Notes under the pieces: model-generated
Database searches by the model: none
What the model was told of the DNA's origin: nothing
What the model saw: the letters and a program-made list of their open reading frames with translations, nothing else
Shown: one piece after another, positions 53,491 to 64,000 of the stretch
Position numbering within the stretch: position 1 is the stretch's first letter
Layout of the letters: each line of letters starts with the position of its first letter
Assembly (NCBI RefSeq): GCF_020509005.1
Contig: NC_063017.1
Span: 3,038,001-3,102,000 of the forward strand
Direction of reading: 5' to 3'
From: Fulvia fulva
Lineage: Eukaryota > Ascomycota > Dothideomycetes > Mycosphaerellales > Mycosphaerellaceae
Length of the DNA: 64,000 bases
Position numbers and translations under genes: made by a program

Positions 53491-53696
53491 AACGATTTGA
53501 CGACGGATTGTCTCGGAACTCTTACGCATATGTTGAAGGAGTGTTCAAGCTGGGTTGGGAATCAAGCCAATGTGCAGTCGCAACCGCTCTCGTCTTGCTG
53601 CTTCGCTGCCCGTTTGCTCGGCATCAAGCTGGGTCAAAAATACATTCATCTGTGTCACTGGATTGATGTCAACAGGAGCATTCCGACACAGCCCTC

Positions 53697-54080
53697 TTAG
53701 CACTCACACGTCGACTTCCCAACGTCCTTCGCAGTCTCCGGAAACCTGGCTAAAGGCTGTCCGTTCTTCAACGATACAAGTGGTATCAGCTTCTCATCGT
53801 TGCTTGTGACTCTGCTGTTCGCGACTCTGGCGACGTTATTAGTGTTGCTGGCGCATGTCAGCGACATCATATGCCGTCGAAGTTGAAACGAAGAAGCTAC
53901 ATACACTGCCTTGAACCTAGTCTCCAACTTCTCGATCGCCTTGTTCGTATCATCCTTTGCGGTCGCAGCTGCACTGTCCCCAGCGATCGACTCTGTCCTC
54001 TTCGCTACAGGATTTATCTTGGGCACAGTGGAGGACTTGTTCGCCGGCGCTGCTGGTGGGGTCTTGGTTGGGGTAGACAT
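53697..54080 (-). CDS. Short hypothetical protein, possibly with one in-frame intron
   Basis: 127 codons open. The N-terminus is Pro/Ala/Thr-rich and disordered (MSTPTKTPPAAPANKSS), then AATAKDDTNKAIEKLETRFKA, then a Cys-containing stretch that may be an intron (GTATGT ... GCTGACATGCGCCAG, length divisible by 3), then EKLIPLVSLKNGQPLARFPE. The last block (basic residue, PL, short loop, G, FP) is seen in many uncharacterised fungal proteins. Function unknown. Confidence 0.5.
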   Translation of the reverse strand: MSTPTKTPPAAPANKSSTVPKINPVAKRTESIAGDSAAATAKDDTNKAIEKLETRFKAVYVASSFQLRRHMMSLTCASNTNNVARVANSRVTSNDEKLIPLVSLKNGQPLARFPETAKDVGKSTCEC

Positions 54081-55410
54081 GGTTGGGTCAGAGTTGAGTA
54101 TGTGAAGGGTGAGAATGAACTACGATCGACGAACGCACGCGGCAAAGTGGACGCTACCTTCACCTACATACCTTTATCGCTGGACAGCTGCAACACCACT
54201 GACGCAAGTCAAGCCTTGTTCAAGTTTCACGCATCTTGTGGCGTCATTGTATGGAGTGGGCGATTGGGGAACCGAGAGAACCCTTGGAAGTGGCTGGAGC
54301 AGCAGCAGGGATGTAATGGTGCAAGCACTTTGATGGATGGACAGTCTTTCGTCCCTTAGTGTTGACGCTCAGGATAGCTATTGTGCCCCTTATAGGCATG
54401 TATCGTATGTCCATGTGCCCGCCTCAAGCCGTGTCACTGAGAGGCTCGACAGCGCCCCAGCTCTTCGTGTCTCGATACCCTCTCGATCACAGTGGTGGCC
54501 GTGGTCGCAAGATTCGTAGGCCTTTGGAGCTGGTATCAATTGTTGTCTCATCGTTGATATTTAACTTGCCCACGGAGTACCATTGTGTGTTCGCTACCAT
54601 GACAGGTGGAGGAGTGAGAGGCACATGCAGTTTCCTTTGCCGTGAAAGTTGAAACCAGATCGCAGACGGGAGCGCTAGAGGACATCCCGTGACACTGGCC
54701 TCCCTGGACCCACACAGCCCTTCACCGCACTCTTGCCTTGCGATCAGGAAACAGGTTATCTTATCAACATTGGTCAAGCTGTGACAGCTTCAATGATAAG
54801 CACAGCATCGCAAGTAGTAGAGCGGTGGGCGGTTGCTATACTATGATCGCTCACTGCTGTCTATACCATTTTGCTTTCTGGCTGATCAATCTCAACAACA
54901 GCTGTATCCGCAGTATTGCCATGCGACTGAGTTTCCCAACATCACGACTTCACCACGGAGGGCTAGTTGTATGGCTGGAAATGGTGACTTGTTGGAAGGG
55001 CTCCCGCGGCTTCGGCCCAAACAGTACAGTCCGTGGCGATGAGAAAGAAGAATAGACGCCGAGAGTTCTGGCTCGGAGGCTTACTGGAGTCGCAAAAGTG
55101 ATTTGGTGGCAGCGTATCGTACAGTCGGCATTCGGGGTGCGCTATGGATGGTCAGGCTTGTATCGTTAATTCAATTGCATCGTGGTCCGATGGAAGAGCA
55201 GGAAGGAGATGAGAATGAAGGGAGAATTGAGAAGAGAGGTCGCTGCTAGAGCACTGGATACAGTACGAACTTGACACACTAGGGCGGGGTGAATGCTCGG
55301 CATGCCGAGCAAAACTTTAATGACACATGACCCACACAAGCTAGAAACATCCTCTCCACTCCTTCCTTCTACACTTGAAACATAAACTGACAACATTGAA
55401 TGCACCCGTG
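54081..55410. other. Intergenic DNA, nothing supported
   Basis: About 1.3 kb between a minus-strand small gene and the plus-strand metal ATPase, so it should hold two promoters. Frames of 60-105 codons overlap on both strands without any domain. I see no metal-response element that I can defend. Confidence 0.4.
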
Positions 55411-58400
55411 ATGGCGTCGACGAGTGAAATGCGATATCGTGGAGCAGCAGGTCGATGCAACGGCATGCCGGTTTCCTGCTGTCCTCACATTGTTTCTCAC
55501 TGACTAACTCATATTGATAGATGACTGTATTCGCAGGATCGCTACACGTCTATGTCAACTCGATGACTGTACCAGCCAAGAGACCATAGCCCAAGATGCA
55601 GGCTGCGAGAAGGCATGCTGTGGTGAAAGTCAGAAGGCCAAAATCGAGACCTCTTGCTGTGCTCCGGGCGCCACCGCTAGCAACAATGCGAAGACTACAG
55701 GAGCCGACCAATGTTGCTCAACTTCTGGGGACAATGTCGGTCAAATCAAGTCGTGTGATTTCCCTAAAACTACAAAACTCAGTGGGTGCGCTGGAATCGC
55801 GAAAGGCGGAAGCAAGTGCGGCACGGCCGCCGAAGTCGTCAAGGAGCCTGTGATGCCTGGCACTTGTTGCACGTCGGAGAAGGCGGTATCTTGCAGCCCA
55901 AATGGAAGCGCCTGCTCTGCGTTGCCCGCTGCTATCGTTCACGAGAATCAGCAGCCTGCCGGATGCTGTACCGGTTCTGCTTCAGCACCAAAAATCGAGG
56001 AAGCCTCAAGCGTCGTGTCCAGTGCTGACAGCTGCTGCAAGAAGATAACAACTGACTGTGAGAAGACGGCCACGAAAGGTGATTGTTGCTCTTCCAAGCC
56101 TACGCCGAAAACTTGTGGTGCAGCTAGCAGTACATCGACTTCCCTCAAGGCAGAGGTCACAAGCGGGTGCTATTCGAAGGCCAGTGATGCTCCAAAACAT
56201 GACAGTCAAGGCAATACTGATAGCTCGACCACGAAGTTACAACCTCAGGGCTCTGATCAATGTGCCGAGGAGTGTTGCAAACTTATCGAAAAGCCTACGC
56301 CCGGAACAGCAACGAAGGTCTGCGACAGTCATTTGAAGGCTGCATTCGAGCGATATGAGTCCATCATCAACCGCGGTCTCTGCCTTTGCCGTACTGCACT
56401 GGAGCAACTCCATTTCTGTTGCTGCTCAGGGACAACAGTGGGCAAGGGCGCCTCTATTGAGGCTTGCAAGAGCCATGACTGGGCCGAGGAGAAGAAGTCG
56501 GCATGTTCGAATGTAGTTGAGATTTTGGACGAGGACGAGATTCATGCTGCATGCTCGAAGGACAAGACGAAACTGATACCTGGACAGAGTGACACTGATT
56601 TTGCGGGCAGAACTTCAAGCGATGTCGAGCATGACGCTGCCCGCGAGCACGTCGTACTCAACGTTTCCGGTATGACCTGCACAGGATGCGTCAGGAAATT
56701 GGGCAACGTGATGTCCTCTATCGACGGAGTATCATCTCATCAAGTCACATTTGTCACGGAAACGGCGGAGTTCGACCTTGATACCGGCGTCGTCGCGTCC
56801 CAGGATGTGATCTCACGCATCGAGAAAGAAACTGGATTCAAGTGTAGCAGATTAATCAGTGGCCATCAGAGTCTCGACGTTGTGATGTCATTTAATCTCG
56901 CAACAAGCTACGAAGCCTGTGCCAGTCCTGGCATCATTTCCGTGGAGAAGCTCAAGAAGCAGATGTATCGCATCACCTACGATCCTCGGATTGTTGGAGC
57001 ACGGTGCATCATCGAGCCCGGGATGCAACTGGCGCCACCGGTAGGTGATGTTGGCGTGTCTGAAGGCAAGAAGAGGCTGCGAAAGATGCTCATCGCCACG
57101 ATTGTATCGGCCGTCTTCACAATTCCGGTCGTGATACTCAACTGGTCTAACAACCCCATACCTAAGCAGACGGTTCAGATCATCTCTCTCGTCCTGGCAA
57201 CAGTGGTACAGGCCATTGCTGTGCCGGAATTCTACGTTGGAGCGATCAAGTCTCTGGTGTACAGTCGAGTCATCGAGATGGACATGTTGGTGGTCTTGAG
57301 CATCACAGCAGCATATCTGTACTCTATCGTCGCCTTTGGTCTGGCGGAAGCTGGATTTGAGCTGGAGCAGGAAGCTTTCTTCGAGACCAGTTCGTTGCTC
57401 ATCACTCTAGTATTGTTTGGTCGGCTTATGGCGGCCTACGCTCGCGTGAAGGCTGTCACAGCTGTGTCTACGCGGTCCTTGCAGGCCGATACTGCGCAAC
57501 TGGTGGAGAAAGACAACACAGTCATTGTGGATGCTCGGCTACTTCACTTCGGCGACATGGTCAAGATAGGCCCACACTCTCGCATCGTTACTGATGGTCT
57601 CATCCACTCAGGCGATAGTGCAGTCGATGAGAGCATCATCACCGGCGAGAGCGCTCCAGTGACCAAATCGAGCGGCGACAGCGTCATCGCAGGCTCCATG
57701 AACGGCTCAGGTACTCTCACGGTCAAGGTCACTCGCCTGCCTGGCGAGAATAGCATCACGGACATTGCCAATCTGGTCGAAAACGCACTTGCCGCCAAAC
57801 CGCGAATCCAAGATCTGGCAGACAAAGTAGCGAGCTGGTTCATACCCGCCGTGGTCGGGATAGCTATCGTTGTGTTCGCCATCTGGATTGGCGTTGCATT
57901 GGAGATCAGAAACGATGATGCTGGTGGTGCTGTGGGAACAGCCATCACCTATGCAATTGCTGTCCTCGCCATATCATGTCCTTGCGCATTGGGCTTGGCA
58001 GTGCCGGTGGTACTGGTCATTGCGGGTGGTGTCAGTGCCCGGGCGGGAGTCATCATCAAGGCCTCCGATGCTTTGGAGCGGAGCTTCAAGGCCACAGACA
58101 TCGTCTTTGATAAGACAGGAACCTTGACCACGGGCAAATTGAGTGTTGTTAAGTCCGAGACGTTTGCCACGAAACTGGACGATGCCACCACTACCGGTGT
58201 TCTCCGAGCAGTCTTGGATGGCAGTCAGCATCCCGTTGCTGAGGCAGTCGCAGCTTACACGGACTCTTTACCGATCTCGAAAGCGTCTTTGGAGCAGATA
58301 CAGTCAGTCCCCGGCTCCGGCGTACAGGCGTTGTGGAATGGATCGAGCGTCAAAGCCGGCAATCCATTCTGGCTGAATCTTGAGCAGGACGAAGTCGTTG

Positions 58401-59026
58401 CTGATCTCCTTGCTCGCGCGATGACAGTCCTTTGCCTGACCATTGACGATCGTCTGATCGCCGTCTTCGGTCTGAAGAGTACACTCCGCGAGGAGGCGCA
58501 CTCTGTGGTGGCCAAGCTTCAAGCCCAAGATCTCACTTGCCACGTCGTCAGCGGTGACAACCCGAAATCAGTAGCAGACGTCGCAGGGGCCGTTGGTATC
58601 GAAGCCTCTTGTATTGTGTCCCGCGCCTCGCCCGCGAAGAAACAACAATACATCGAGAACCTTCAACAAGCAGGCAAGACCGTGCTCTTTTGTGGTGACG
58701 GCACGAATGACGCTATAGCTGTCGCCCAAGCAGATATCGGTGTTCAAATTGGCACAGCCTCTGATCTGACCGGAGCTGCTGCCGACGTCGTACTGCTAGG
58801 TGGACTCGATGGAATCATCAGCCTGCTGGACACGAGCAAGAAGGCTTTCAGGCGCATCCAGTTCAACTTCATCTGGACGGCTGTCTACAATCTGTTTGCC
58901 ATCCTGCTCGCCGCAGGTGCCTTCGTCAAGTTTCGCATCCCGCCAGCCTATGCGGGACTTGGTGAGATAGCGAGTGTTGGGCCCGTCATTCTAGCTGCGG
59001 CGAGTCTTGCTTGGAGGCGCGGATGA
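55411..59026 (+). CDS. PCA1-type heavy-metal P1B-ATPase (Cu/Cd exporter)
   Basis: The large exon (55,514-59,026, 1,170 codons) has no ATG before about residue 113, so a small first exon is likely: ATG at 55,411, 40 nt, a weak GTCGAT donor at 55,451, CTGACTAAC branch and GATAG acceptor at 55,520; this keeps the frame. In large-exon numbering, the first 330 residues hold nine Cys-Cys pairs (CCGES, CCAPG, CCSTS, CCTSE, CCTGS, CCKK, CCSSK, ECCKL, FCCCS). An HMA domain follows with GMTCTGC (Cys389, Cys392). The ATPase core has TGES (710-713), CPC in the ion path (822-824), DKTGT (Asp866), HP (906-907) and GDGTND (1061-1066), then IPPAYAGLGEIASVGPVI. These features fit the fungal Pca1/CrpA group that exports Cd or Cu across the plasma membrane. 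Confidence 0.9.
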
Positions 59027-59553
59027 GGCTACGTAGGGGTGCTGAGCAATTAACGGGGACTTCAACATCTTCGATCGAGCGTCAGAGAACGAAGCAGCTC
59101 AACGGTGTCTTCCAAATCAGTAGCGCTAAGCTGGACAGTCTTTGCATTATACTAGCACGAAGCCGCTGGCACGAAGTTCTTCCTGTGATTGTCAGTTGCA
59201 TTCGTCATAGGGCCGCCTGATCAGTTCATAATGTTTCTGGCAGGCAACCTCATGGGCTTCACGGATACTTGTGTAGACGGCGTTTATCGTGCAAACCGCG
59301 TAATGAAGTGAATCGTGCTCACATTAAAAAGTGCTGTAAATCTCAAGTGAATCTACTCCAAGTAGCAGCTCCCAAGCTGGACTACTTCCCAATCTATGTC
59401 TATAAGTGAAAGCGCCGCCGCTATGATATTCCCCAATCATCCCTCATCCTAATCACGCTGTGTCAAAGGACTGTCTTCCATTCGTAATTACTGATCATAT
59501 ACTGTTCTGCACACCGCATCTGTCGACTCCGTACACTGGGCACCAATCAAACC
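59027..59553. other. Convergent intergenic region
   Basis: Between the 3' ends of the ATPase (plus strand) and the cell-wall protein (minus strand). No supported gene; it presumably holds both 3' UTRs. Confidence 0.5.
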
Positions 59554-60747
59554 CTACCACTGGTGCTTGTATCCATAGGCAGATGGCTGTGCTCCCCAGG
59601 TAGATGTCGAGGTAGAGCTAGATTTGGCGCTGCTGCTGCTGCTAGAGTGTGGCTGCGGCTTGTAGCCGGACGGCTGAGCTTGGTGCGGGTGGTACTCAGA
59701 TGGATGTGGTTGGTATTCAGTTGGATGAGGCTTTACGGTGGTGGTGCCTGGAATTGGGTACCATGGTCGTGGCTTACCGCCGTGAGTTGGCTTGTTGGGT
59801 GGAGCGGTGTAGGTTTCGGTCATCGTGGTGGTGTAGTCGTGGGGAAGAGTGATGACGATGGTCTCGGTTGCGCAGTGCTTGCACTCACCACCAGTAGGAG
59901 GTGTTGGCTTGCTGTCGATGGCGGTGATGGTCTGCGTGACAGTCACGGGAGCTGGGCAGTAGCTCTGACCTGGAATGATGGGAATGCCAGGATGTTGTGG
60001 TTGACCCTGACCTGGCTTTCCACTGCCAGGTTGCTGTGGCTGTGGCTGAGGTTGCGATGGATAACCAGGTAGTTGAGGGTGGCCTCCTGGGTGGTATGGC
60101 GTTGGCGCTGGGTAGACCGTAGTGTCGCATGAAGTCGTGGTGATTGTGACGTAAGAAGTCGAGAGGTAAGTAGTCCACCAGTGCTGGCCGTTGGAGGAAG
60201 TCTCGGTGGAGCATGGCACAAGAGTCGGGACGGTCTTCGTGATCGTGGCAGTCTTGGTTGTCGTAATGTAGCCAATGACGGTCTGCGTGGTCGTAGGCTT
60301 CGTGGTCACAGGAGGCTGAGGGTGGTAGCTCCCGGTAGGATGTGGGTGAGGCGGCTTTGGATGACCGCCAGTTGGGTATGGGTGAGGCTCGTGTGCAGGA
60401 GGACCTGGGTGGGGATACCCACTTGGTGGAGGCACCACCTTCGAAGTTGAGGTGCTACAGCTAGTAGTGCTAGTGCGGCTTGAGTGCGGGTAGCCGCTTG
60501 GAGGAGGCACGATCTTGGTCGTTGAGCTCGAGACACTGCTGGAGGACGAAGACCATGGGTACGATGATGGTGCCTGTGTCCAGGTGCTGCTTGAAGTCGA
60601 AGACGCGCTCCATGTCGATGAACTGCTTGAGCTGATCGTTGTGTTGTATGCCGGTGGCGGTGGGTGCGGGTAGCCATACGCCTCTGGAGCAGGAGGAAGA
60701 GCAGATACTGCGCCAATGATGGCGAAGGCTGAGATTGTGTACTGCAT
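59554..60747 (-). CDS. Secreted Pro/Ser/Thr-rich cell-wall protein
   Basis: 397 residues from ATG 60,747 (MQYTISAFAIIGAVSALPPAP), a clear signal peptide. The longer open frame up to 60,957 adds an unlikely Cys/Phe-rich leader and is probably 5' UTR. After the signal come Ser/Thr blocks, two copies of a (I/V)VPPPSGYPH unit, His/Pro-rich stretches (HPYPTGGHPKPPHPHPTG) and Thr/Val-rich segments (TVIGYITTTKTATITKTV, VTVTQTITAI) likely to be heavily O-mannosylated. A few Cys are present (CSTE, CDTT, YCPAP, CKHC). The C-terminus has no hydrophobic GPI tail, so it is probably soluble or cross-linked in the wall. No enzyme domain is visible. Confidence 0.8.
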   Translation of the reverse strand: MQYTISAFAIIGAVSALPPAPEAYGYPHPPPPAYNTTISSSSSSTWSASSTSSSTWTQAPSSYPWSSSSSSVSSSTTKIVPPPSGYPHSSRTSTTSCSTSTSKVVPPPSGYPHPGPPAHEPHPYPTGGHPKPPHPHPTGSYHPQPPVTTKPTTTQTVIGYITTTKTATITKTVPTLVPCSTETSSNGQHWWTTYLSTSYVTITTTSCDTTVYPAPTPYHPGGHPQLPGYPSQPQPQPQQPGSGKPGQGQPQHPGIPIIPGQSYCPAPVTVTQTITAIDSKPTPPTGGECKHCATETIVITLPHDYTTTMTETYTAPPNKPTHGGKPRPWYPIPGTTTVKPHPTEYQPHPSEYHPHQAQPSGYKPQPHSSSSSSAKSSSTSTSTWGAQPSAYGYKHQW

Positions 60748-62183
60748 CTTGCTCGATCGGTCAAAGGATGCTAGGTAAAATGTGTTCTGGTGGTATTGAT
60801 TAAAGCTGTTTGAAGCGAGAGACGAGGAGGCCTTGAGCGAAGGTGACCTCTGACAGACGCAAGGAAATAAGGAAATAAGGAGACAAGAAAAATGGTGTTG
60901 CTTGTTGCTGTATGGTTCTGATGATAGGAAAAGTAGTGTAGGCAGGAAGTCGTCCAAGATGATATACCCACCAGCCCTTCAACATAGAGAACGCCACAGT
61001 CAGCCATGACATGTGACGCGGCCCAGGTGTTGCTAATCGCAGAGTATTGCTGATGTGACGCTTGAGCACGATACGAGCGAAGGCTCTGGTGGAGGGACAG
61101 CGCTCCGGATAGCGGTGTCCAACGGGACTTCCGATGCCAGATGTGAGCTGTTTGTCGCTGCCGGATGTGTTGAGGGCTGTGCTGTCAGCTCGCTTGCCAT
61201 TCGTAGTGTCGTGCCGGGTGATCAGGCTAATCGCCCCTACAGTGAGCAACGCCGAAGGACGCAGGTACATGAATAGCTGTGCCACTGCAGCCACATGGCC
61301 AGGTCTTGTGCAGCTTTGGACGGCGTCAAGTGCTACCGTTCGTCCGTTGCATGTGGTGAAGAAATGCAGGTCGATGTAGGGCTGGAAGAGAAACAGTGTG
61401 GCAACTGGCAGGGTCTCCGAGCAAGATGATCCGCTCCGAGACTCTCAAAATAGCAGTCTCTTGACACACCGTTGTAACTTGTGCATGGCCTCCACCGGTG
61501 CACCTGTCACGATTCGACATCGCGGCTCCACAAGATCAATGACCGACAGCACGTCGTGTCATCTCAATACCGCAGGATCTCAGGTGTGCCTGATGATAAG
61601 CATTCGGATGCCGTGGCCCTTGTGCTACTGGCTGGACGTCACCAAAAGCTGCGCCGATGTACGCAAGCGACGCGACACCGACATCGATATGCCAGGTTGG
61701 GACGTGACGAGCTGCTGTTCTTGTTACAAGCATCCTCTCTCCAAGCTGAACACGAGATCCAGAAAGGACCTTGGTCGGCTATCGAAAGTCGTCAGGACAG
61801 GTATTGGGTATTGCTCAGATTCCTTACGAGAAGATCATGGCGCGCGATCGGTCTGGGACATCTCAGCTGATGACCAACGAACTTGACGAGATCTGATCAT
61901 TACGCCTTACCATTATCCTACAGGCCTGCAAGGTACAAAGTGTTGGCACGAACGTCTACTCGCTCTGTGAGCTCATTGTCAAACCCAGCAGTATGTAATT
62001 GAATACTGCAGATAGTCAGTAATTCATTCTTTCATGTTCGGCTGGAGTATGATGAAAGTGGATTCTCGACTCGTCGTTTTGGACGTCAGAGCTAGCATTG
62101 ATCATTTGCAAGTGCTATGAACTCCAGGCAGCCGATCCCAAGCCGCCATCGCTTCCGTGAACCATTAAGAACAAGAGAGACGC
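60748..62183. other. Intergenic DNA, nothing supported
   Basis: About 1.4 kb. Frames of 130-165 codons exist on both strands (for example 60,800-61,294 minus, 61,398-61,886 plus), but they overlap each other and show no domain. The stretch directly right of 60,747 should be the promoter of the cell-wall protein, and the stretch near 62,000-62,180 the 3' UTR of RPL4. Confidence 0.45.
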
Positions 62184-63452
62184 TTAGTTCTCGTGAAGAG
62201 TGGCCTCGAAAGCCTTCTCCTTCTCGATAACCTTGTCGTCCGCCTTGACGTGACCAAGACCCTCCTTCGAGTATGCCTTGGCGTATGGGTTGAGACGGAG
62301 CAGAACCTGCTTGTTCTTGAGTGGGTTCTTCTTCTGGACAACAGTGCGCTTGCTGACGGCACCGCCCTTGACTGGTCGGAGCACAGACTGCACTTCGGAG
62401 CTGTTGATGAGCTTGGCAATGTCTGGCTGGGAGACCACGTTGCTTGGGAGGAGGAAGTCCTTCTTGAGCTCGGATGGAGTTGTGGTGCTGCCGTAGACAG
62501 TGTCGAGGGCAGAGAAAGCGGAGGAGGTCCAGATGACGAAGCGGCCGAGGTGACCACCTGGTGCGAGCTGGAGGAGGTTCAGTGCGTAGACGGAGCAGGT
62601 CTCGACACCGGCGATGTTGCGGAAAGCAGTGACAATGTCCTTGCCGTCCTTCTCTGGCTCGTAGATGACGAGAGGACCGCGGCGCTGCTGGTGGCGGCGG
62701 TTCCTGAGCTTGCCCTTTCCTGCGCGGAGCTTGCGGGAGTTCTTGACCTTCTGGACATCGGCATCGGCACCGACAGCCTTGAGGAGACCGACAGCGGCGG
62801 AGGTCTTCTTGATGGCACCACCGGCGAAAGCGGAGGAGGAAACGACGAGTGGGACCTCTGGGACGGTGGAGACGTGGTGGCCACGGGCGAGAAGGAGGGC
62901 GGCGCTCGAGGTGGCGGCGATGGCAGAGGCAGTCGCGAAACGCTTCTGGCCAAGGTTGATCTTCTGGTGCCACTTGCGCCAGACCTTGGTGGGTGCGAAC
63001 ATGCGACCAGAACGGCACATGTTACCGTATGCAGCCTGACCGGCACGGTGAGTACCACCACCGGACACACGTGGGATACGTGCGACGGCGCGACCTGAGT
63101 CTATTGTCAGCATTGATGTTCCTCGTCCTCTGTATGCATCCCAATGCCGCCACTCGCTGCATCTCGTAGGTGTAGTTCCACGTACCAGTACCCCAGGACT
63201 CAGCACTGGTCTGGTGGCCGGCCTTCTCGCTCACGGCGTATGGCTGGCGCTTATTCTTGGCCATGCCGGTGTGCACCTGCCTGCGGTGTTGTTAGCCCAT
63301 CTGCCCATGTTCTCTCTCTTTCATCGCGCGGTGTGTTCGTACTGGACAATGTCCGATCGGATCGGGGCCTTGAAGACGGCGGGCAGGGTGAGGGTGTCCT
63401 TGGAGGCGGCGCCATCGGCACCGTGGACGGTGACAGTCGGTCTGGAGGCCAT
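62184..63452 (-). CDS. RPL4: 60S ribosomal protein L4 (uL4), three exons
   Basis: Exons on the minus strand: 63,452-63,343, 63,280-63,186 and 63,094-62,184. The introns are 62 nt (GTACGA...CTAAC...CGCAG) and 91 nt (GTACGT...CTGAC...CTCAG). The joined frame is 371 residues: [14 protein letters not shown], then [68 protein letters not shown] and a Lys-rich C-terminal tail. This is the universal uL4 signature, including the extended loop that lines the peptide exit tunnel, plus the eukaryotic C-terminal extension. The length matches fungal L4. The start is set by the conserved MASRPTV and by frame continuity across both introns. Confidence 0.96.
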
Positions 63453-64000
63453 TGCGAGTGCTGTGCGGATTAGTAGTATCGACTGGCGTTGTCGCTGCAA
63501 CGCTCGAAGTGTCCCAAACCTCGCCCAAATTCGAGATGCCCTAGCGCCTGGCAAAATGGAATCTTGGCGGCTGTGTGGATGCGGCCTGAGGCACGTCGGC
63601 AGGTCGGGGCTTGCAACTTCAAAATGCTCCTCGCTGTCACTCTTGCGATCTCGATCAACACAACGACAACGTCGACGTTCTGGAAATCTGGCTCAAGAGT
63701 TCCTAAGACTCACGTCATGCATGTTACATTGTAGCATCTGCATAGCTCATCTCTTGACTAGCCTGGCTCACTAAGATCCTGCCGATATCTCGCTTCTTCA
63801 GCATCCATCCACTACTCATCCAGAAAGTCGTCGACCAACATGGCCTTTACGCGCACTCCTGTGCCACTATCATACAGATCTTCATGTTACAGCGACCTCT
63901 GTTACGAAACGACACCTGCGCCCACGGGTCTCTAGCAGCCAATGTCAATCTCAAAATTGGCAACGCGACAACGGACCTTTTCTGATCTCACGAACCTTTG
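63453..64000. other. Promoter region of RPL4 and further intergenic DNA
   Basis: No supported gene in the last 550 bases. The part next to 63,452 is the RPL4 5' region. I could not identify a specific ribosomal-protein promoter element with confidence. Confidence 0.4.

Noticed and set aside
60747..60957. Upstream extension of the cell-wall protein frame by 70 codons
   Set aside because: A strong signal peptide starts at 60,747; the extension would bury it and has a composition typical of a 5' UTR.
60800..61294. 164-codon minus-strand frame upstream of the cell-wall protein
   Set aside because: It overlaps the likely promoter and 5' UTR, contains no recognisable domain, and competes with frames on the other strand.
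61398..61886. 162-codon plus-strand frame
   Set aside because: A second frame of 129 codons overlaps it in the same strand and neither shows a domain or coding-like bias.

Overview
This is a fungal (filamentous ascomycete, Pezizomycotina) chromosome window. The evidence is: short introns (about 50-90 nt) with GTRNGT donors and CTRAC branch sites; an RPL4 gene with two small introns; Tad-clade LINEs with an (ATCT)n tail; Ty3/Gypsy elements; and a very strong repeat-induced point mutation (RIP) signature. In the RIP-affected DNA nearly every CpA/TpG has become TpA, while CpG is kept, so reading frames are full of TAG/TAA. The genes resemble those of Dothideomycetes, but I cannot name a species.

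Layout. Bases 1 to about 36,100 are one block of nested transposons, and several layers can be ordered by target-site duplications (TSDs). A plus-strand copy of LINE family A is split at 5,520/15,900 by a Ty3/Gypsy element (5,521-15,899). That element is split by a 2.4 kb gag-only LTR element (10,564-12,959, TSD AGTAC) which carries an antisense cysteine-rich reading frame. A full-length LINE A with both ORFs open and no RIP lies at 16,478-21,478. An old, RIP-mutated LINE of family B (21,491-23,490 and 26,443 to about 29,270) is split by a younger family-B copy that is fused to about 1.05 kb of unrelated DNA and bounded by a 16-bp TSD. Older gag-like and unidentified RIP-mutated frames (29.3-35.6 kb) are themselves hit by two more LINE A fragments.

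From about 36.2 kb the base composition becomes normal. The first recognisable gene (36.9-40.2 kb, minus strand) is a broken DUF3435 tyrosine recombinase, the family of Starship 'captains'. It points left into the repeat block and carries three in-frame TAGs, each one C-to-T step from CAG. This raises the possibility that the repeat block lies inside, or replaced, a Starship-type giant element whose 5' end is near 40-42 kb.

Bases 42-64 kb are an ordinary gene-rich segment: a small secreted, probably GPI-anchored protein; an M18 aspartyl aminopeptidase with a long N-terminal extension; a GPR1/FUN34/YaaH acetate transporter (with a TAG near the 5' end) beside a scrap of an SND1 gene; a small coiled-coil protein; a hypothetical protein; an MMC1-like mitochondrial protein; a decayed caspase-like gene; a short hypothetical protein; a PCA1-type heavy-metal P1B-ATPase with nine Cys-Cys pairs; a Pro/Ser/Thr-rich cell-wall protein; and ribosomal protein L4. 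No operon-like or obvious metabolic cluster links them. No tRNA, rRNA or CRISPR was seen.
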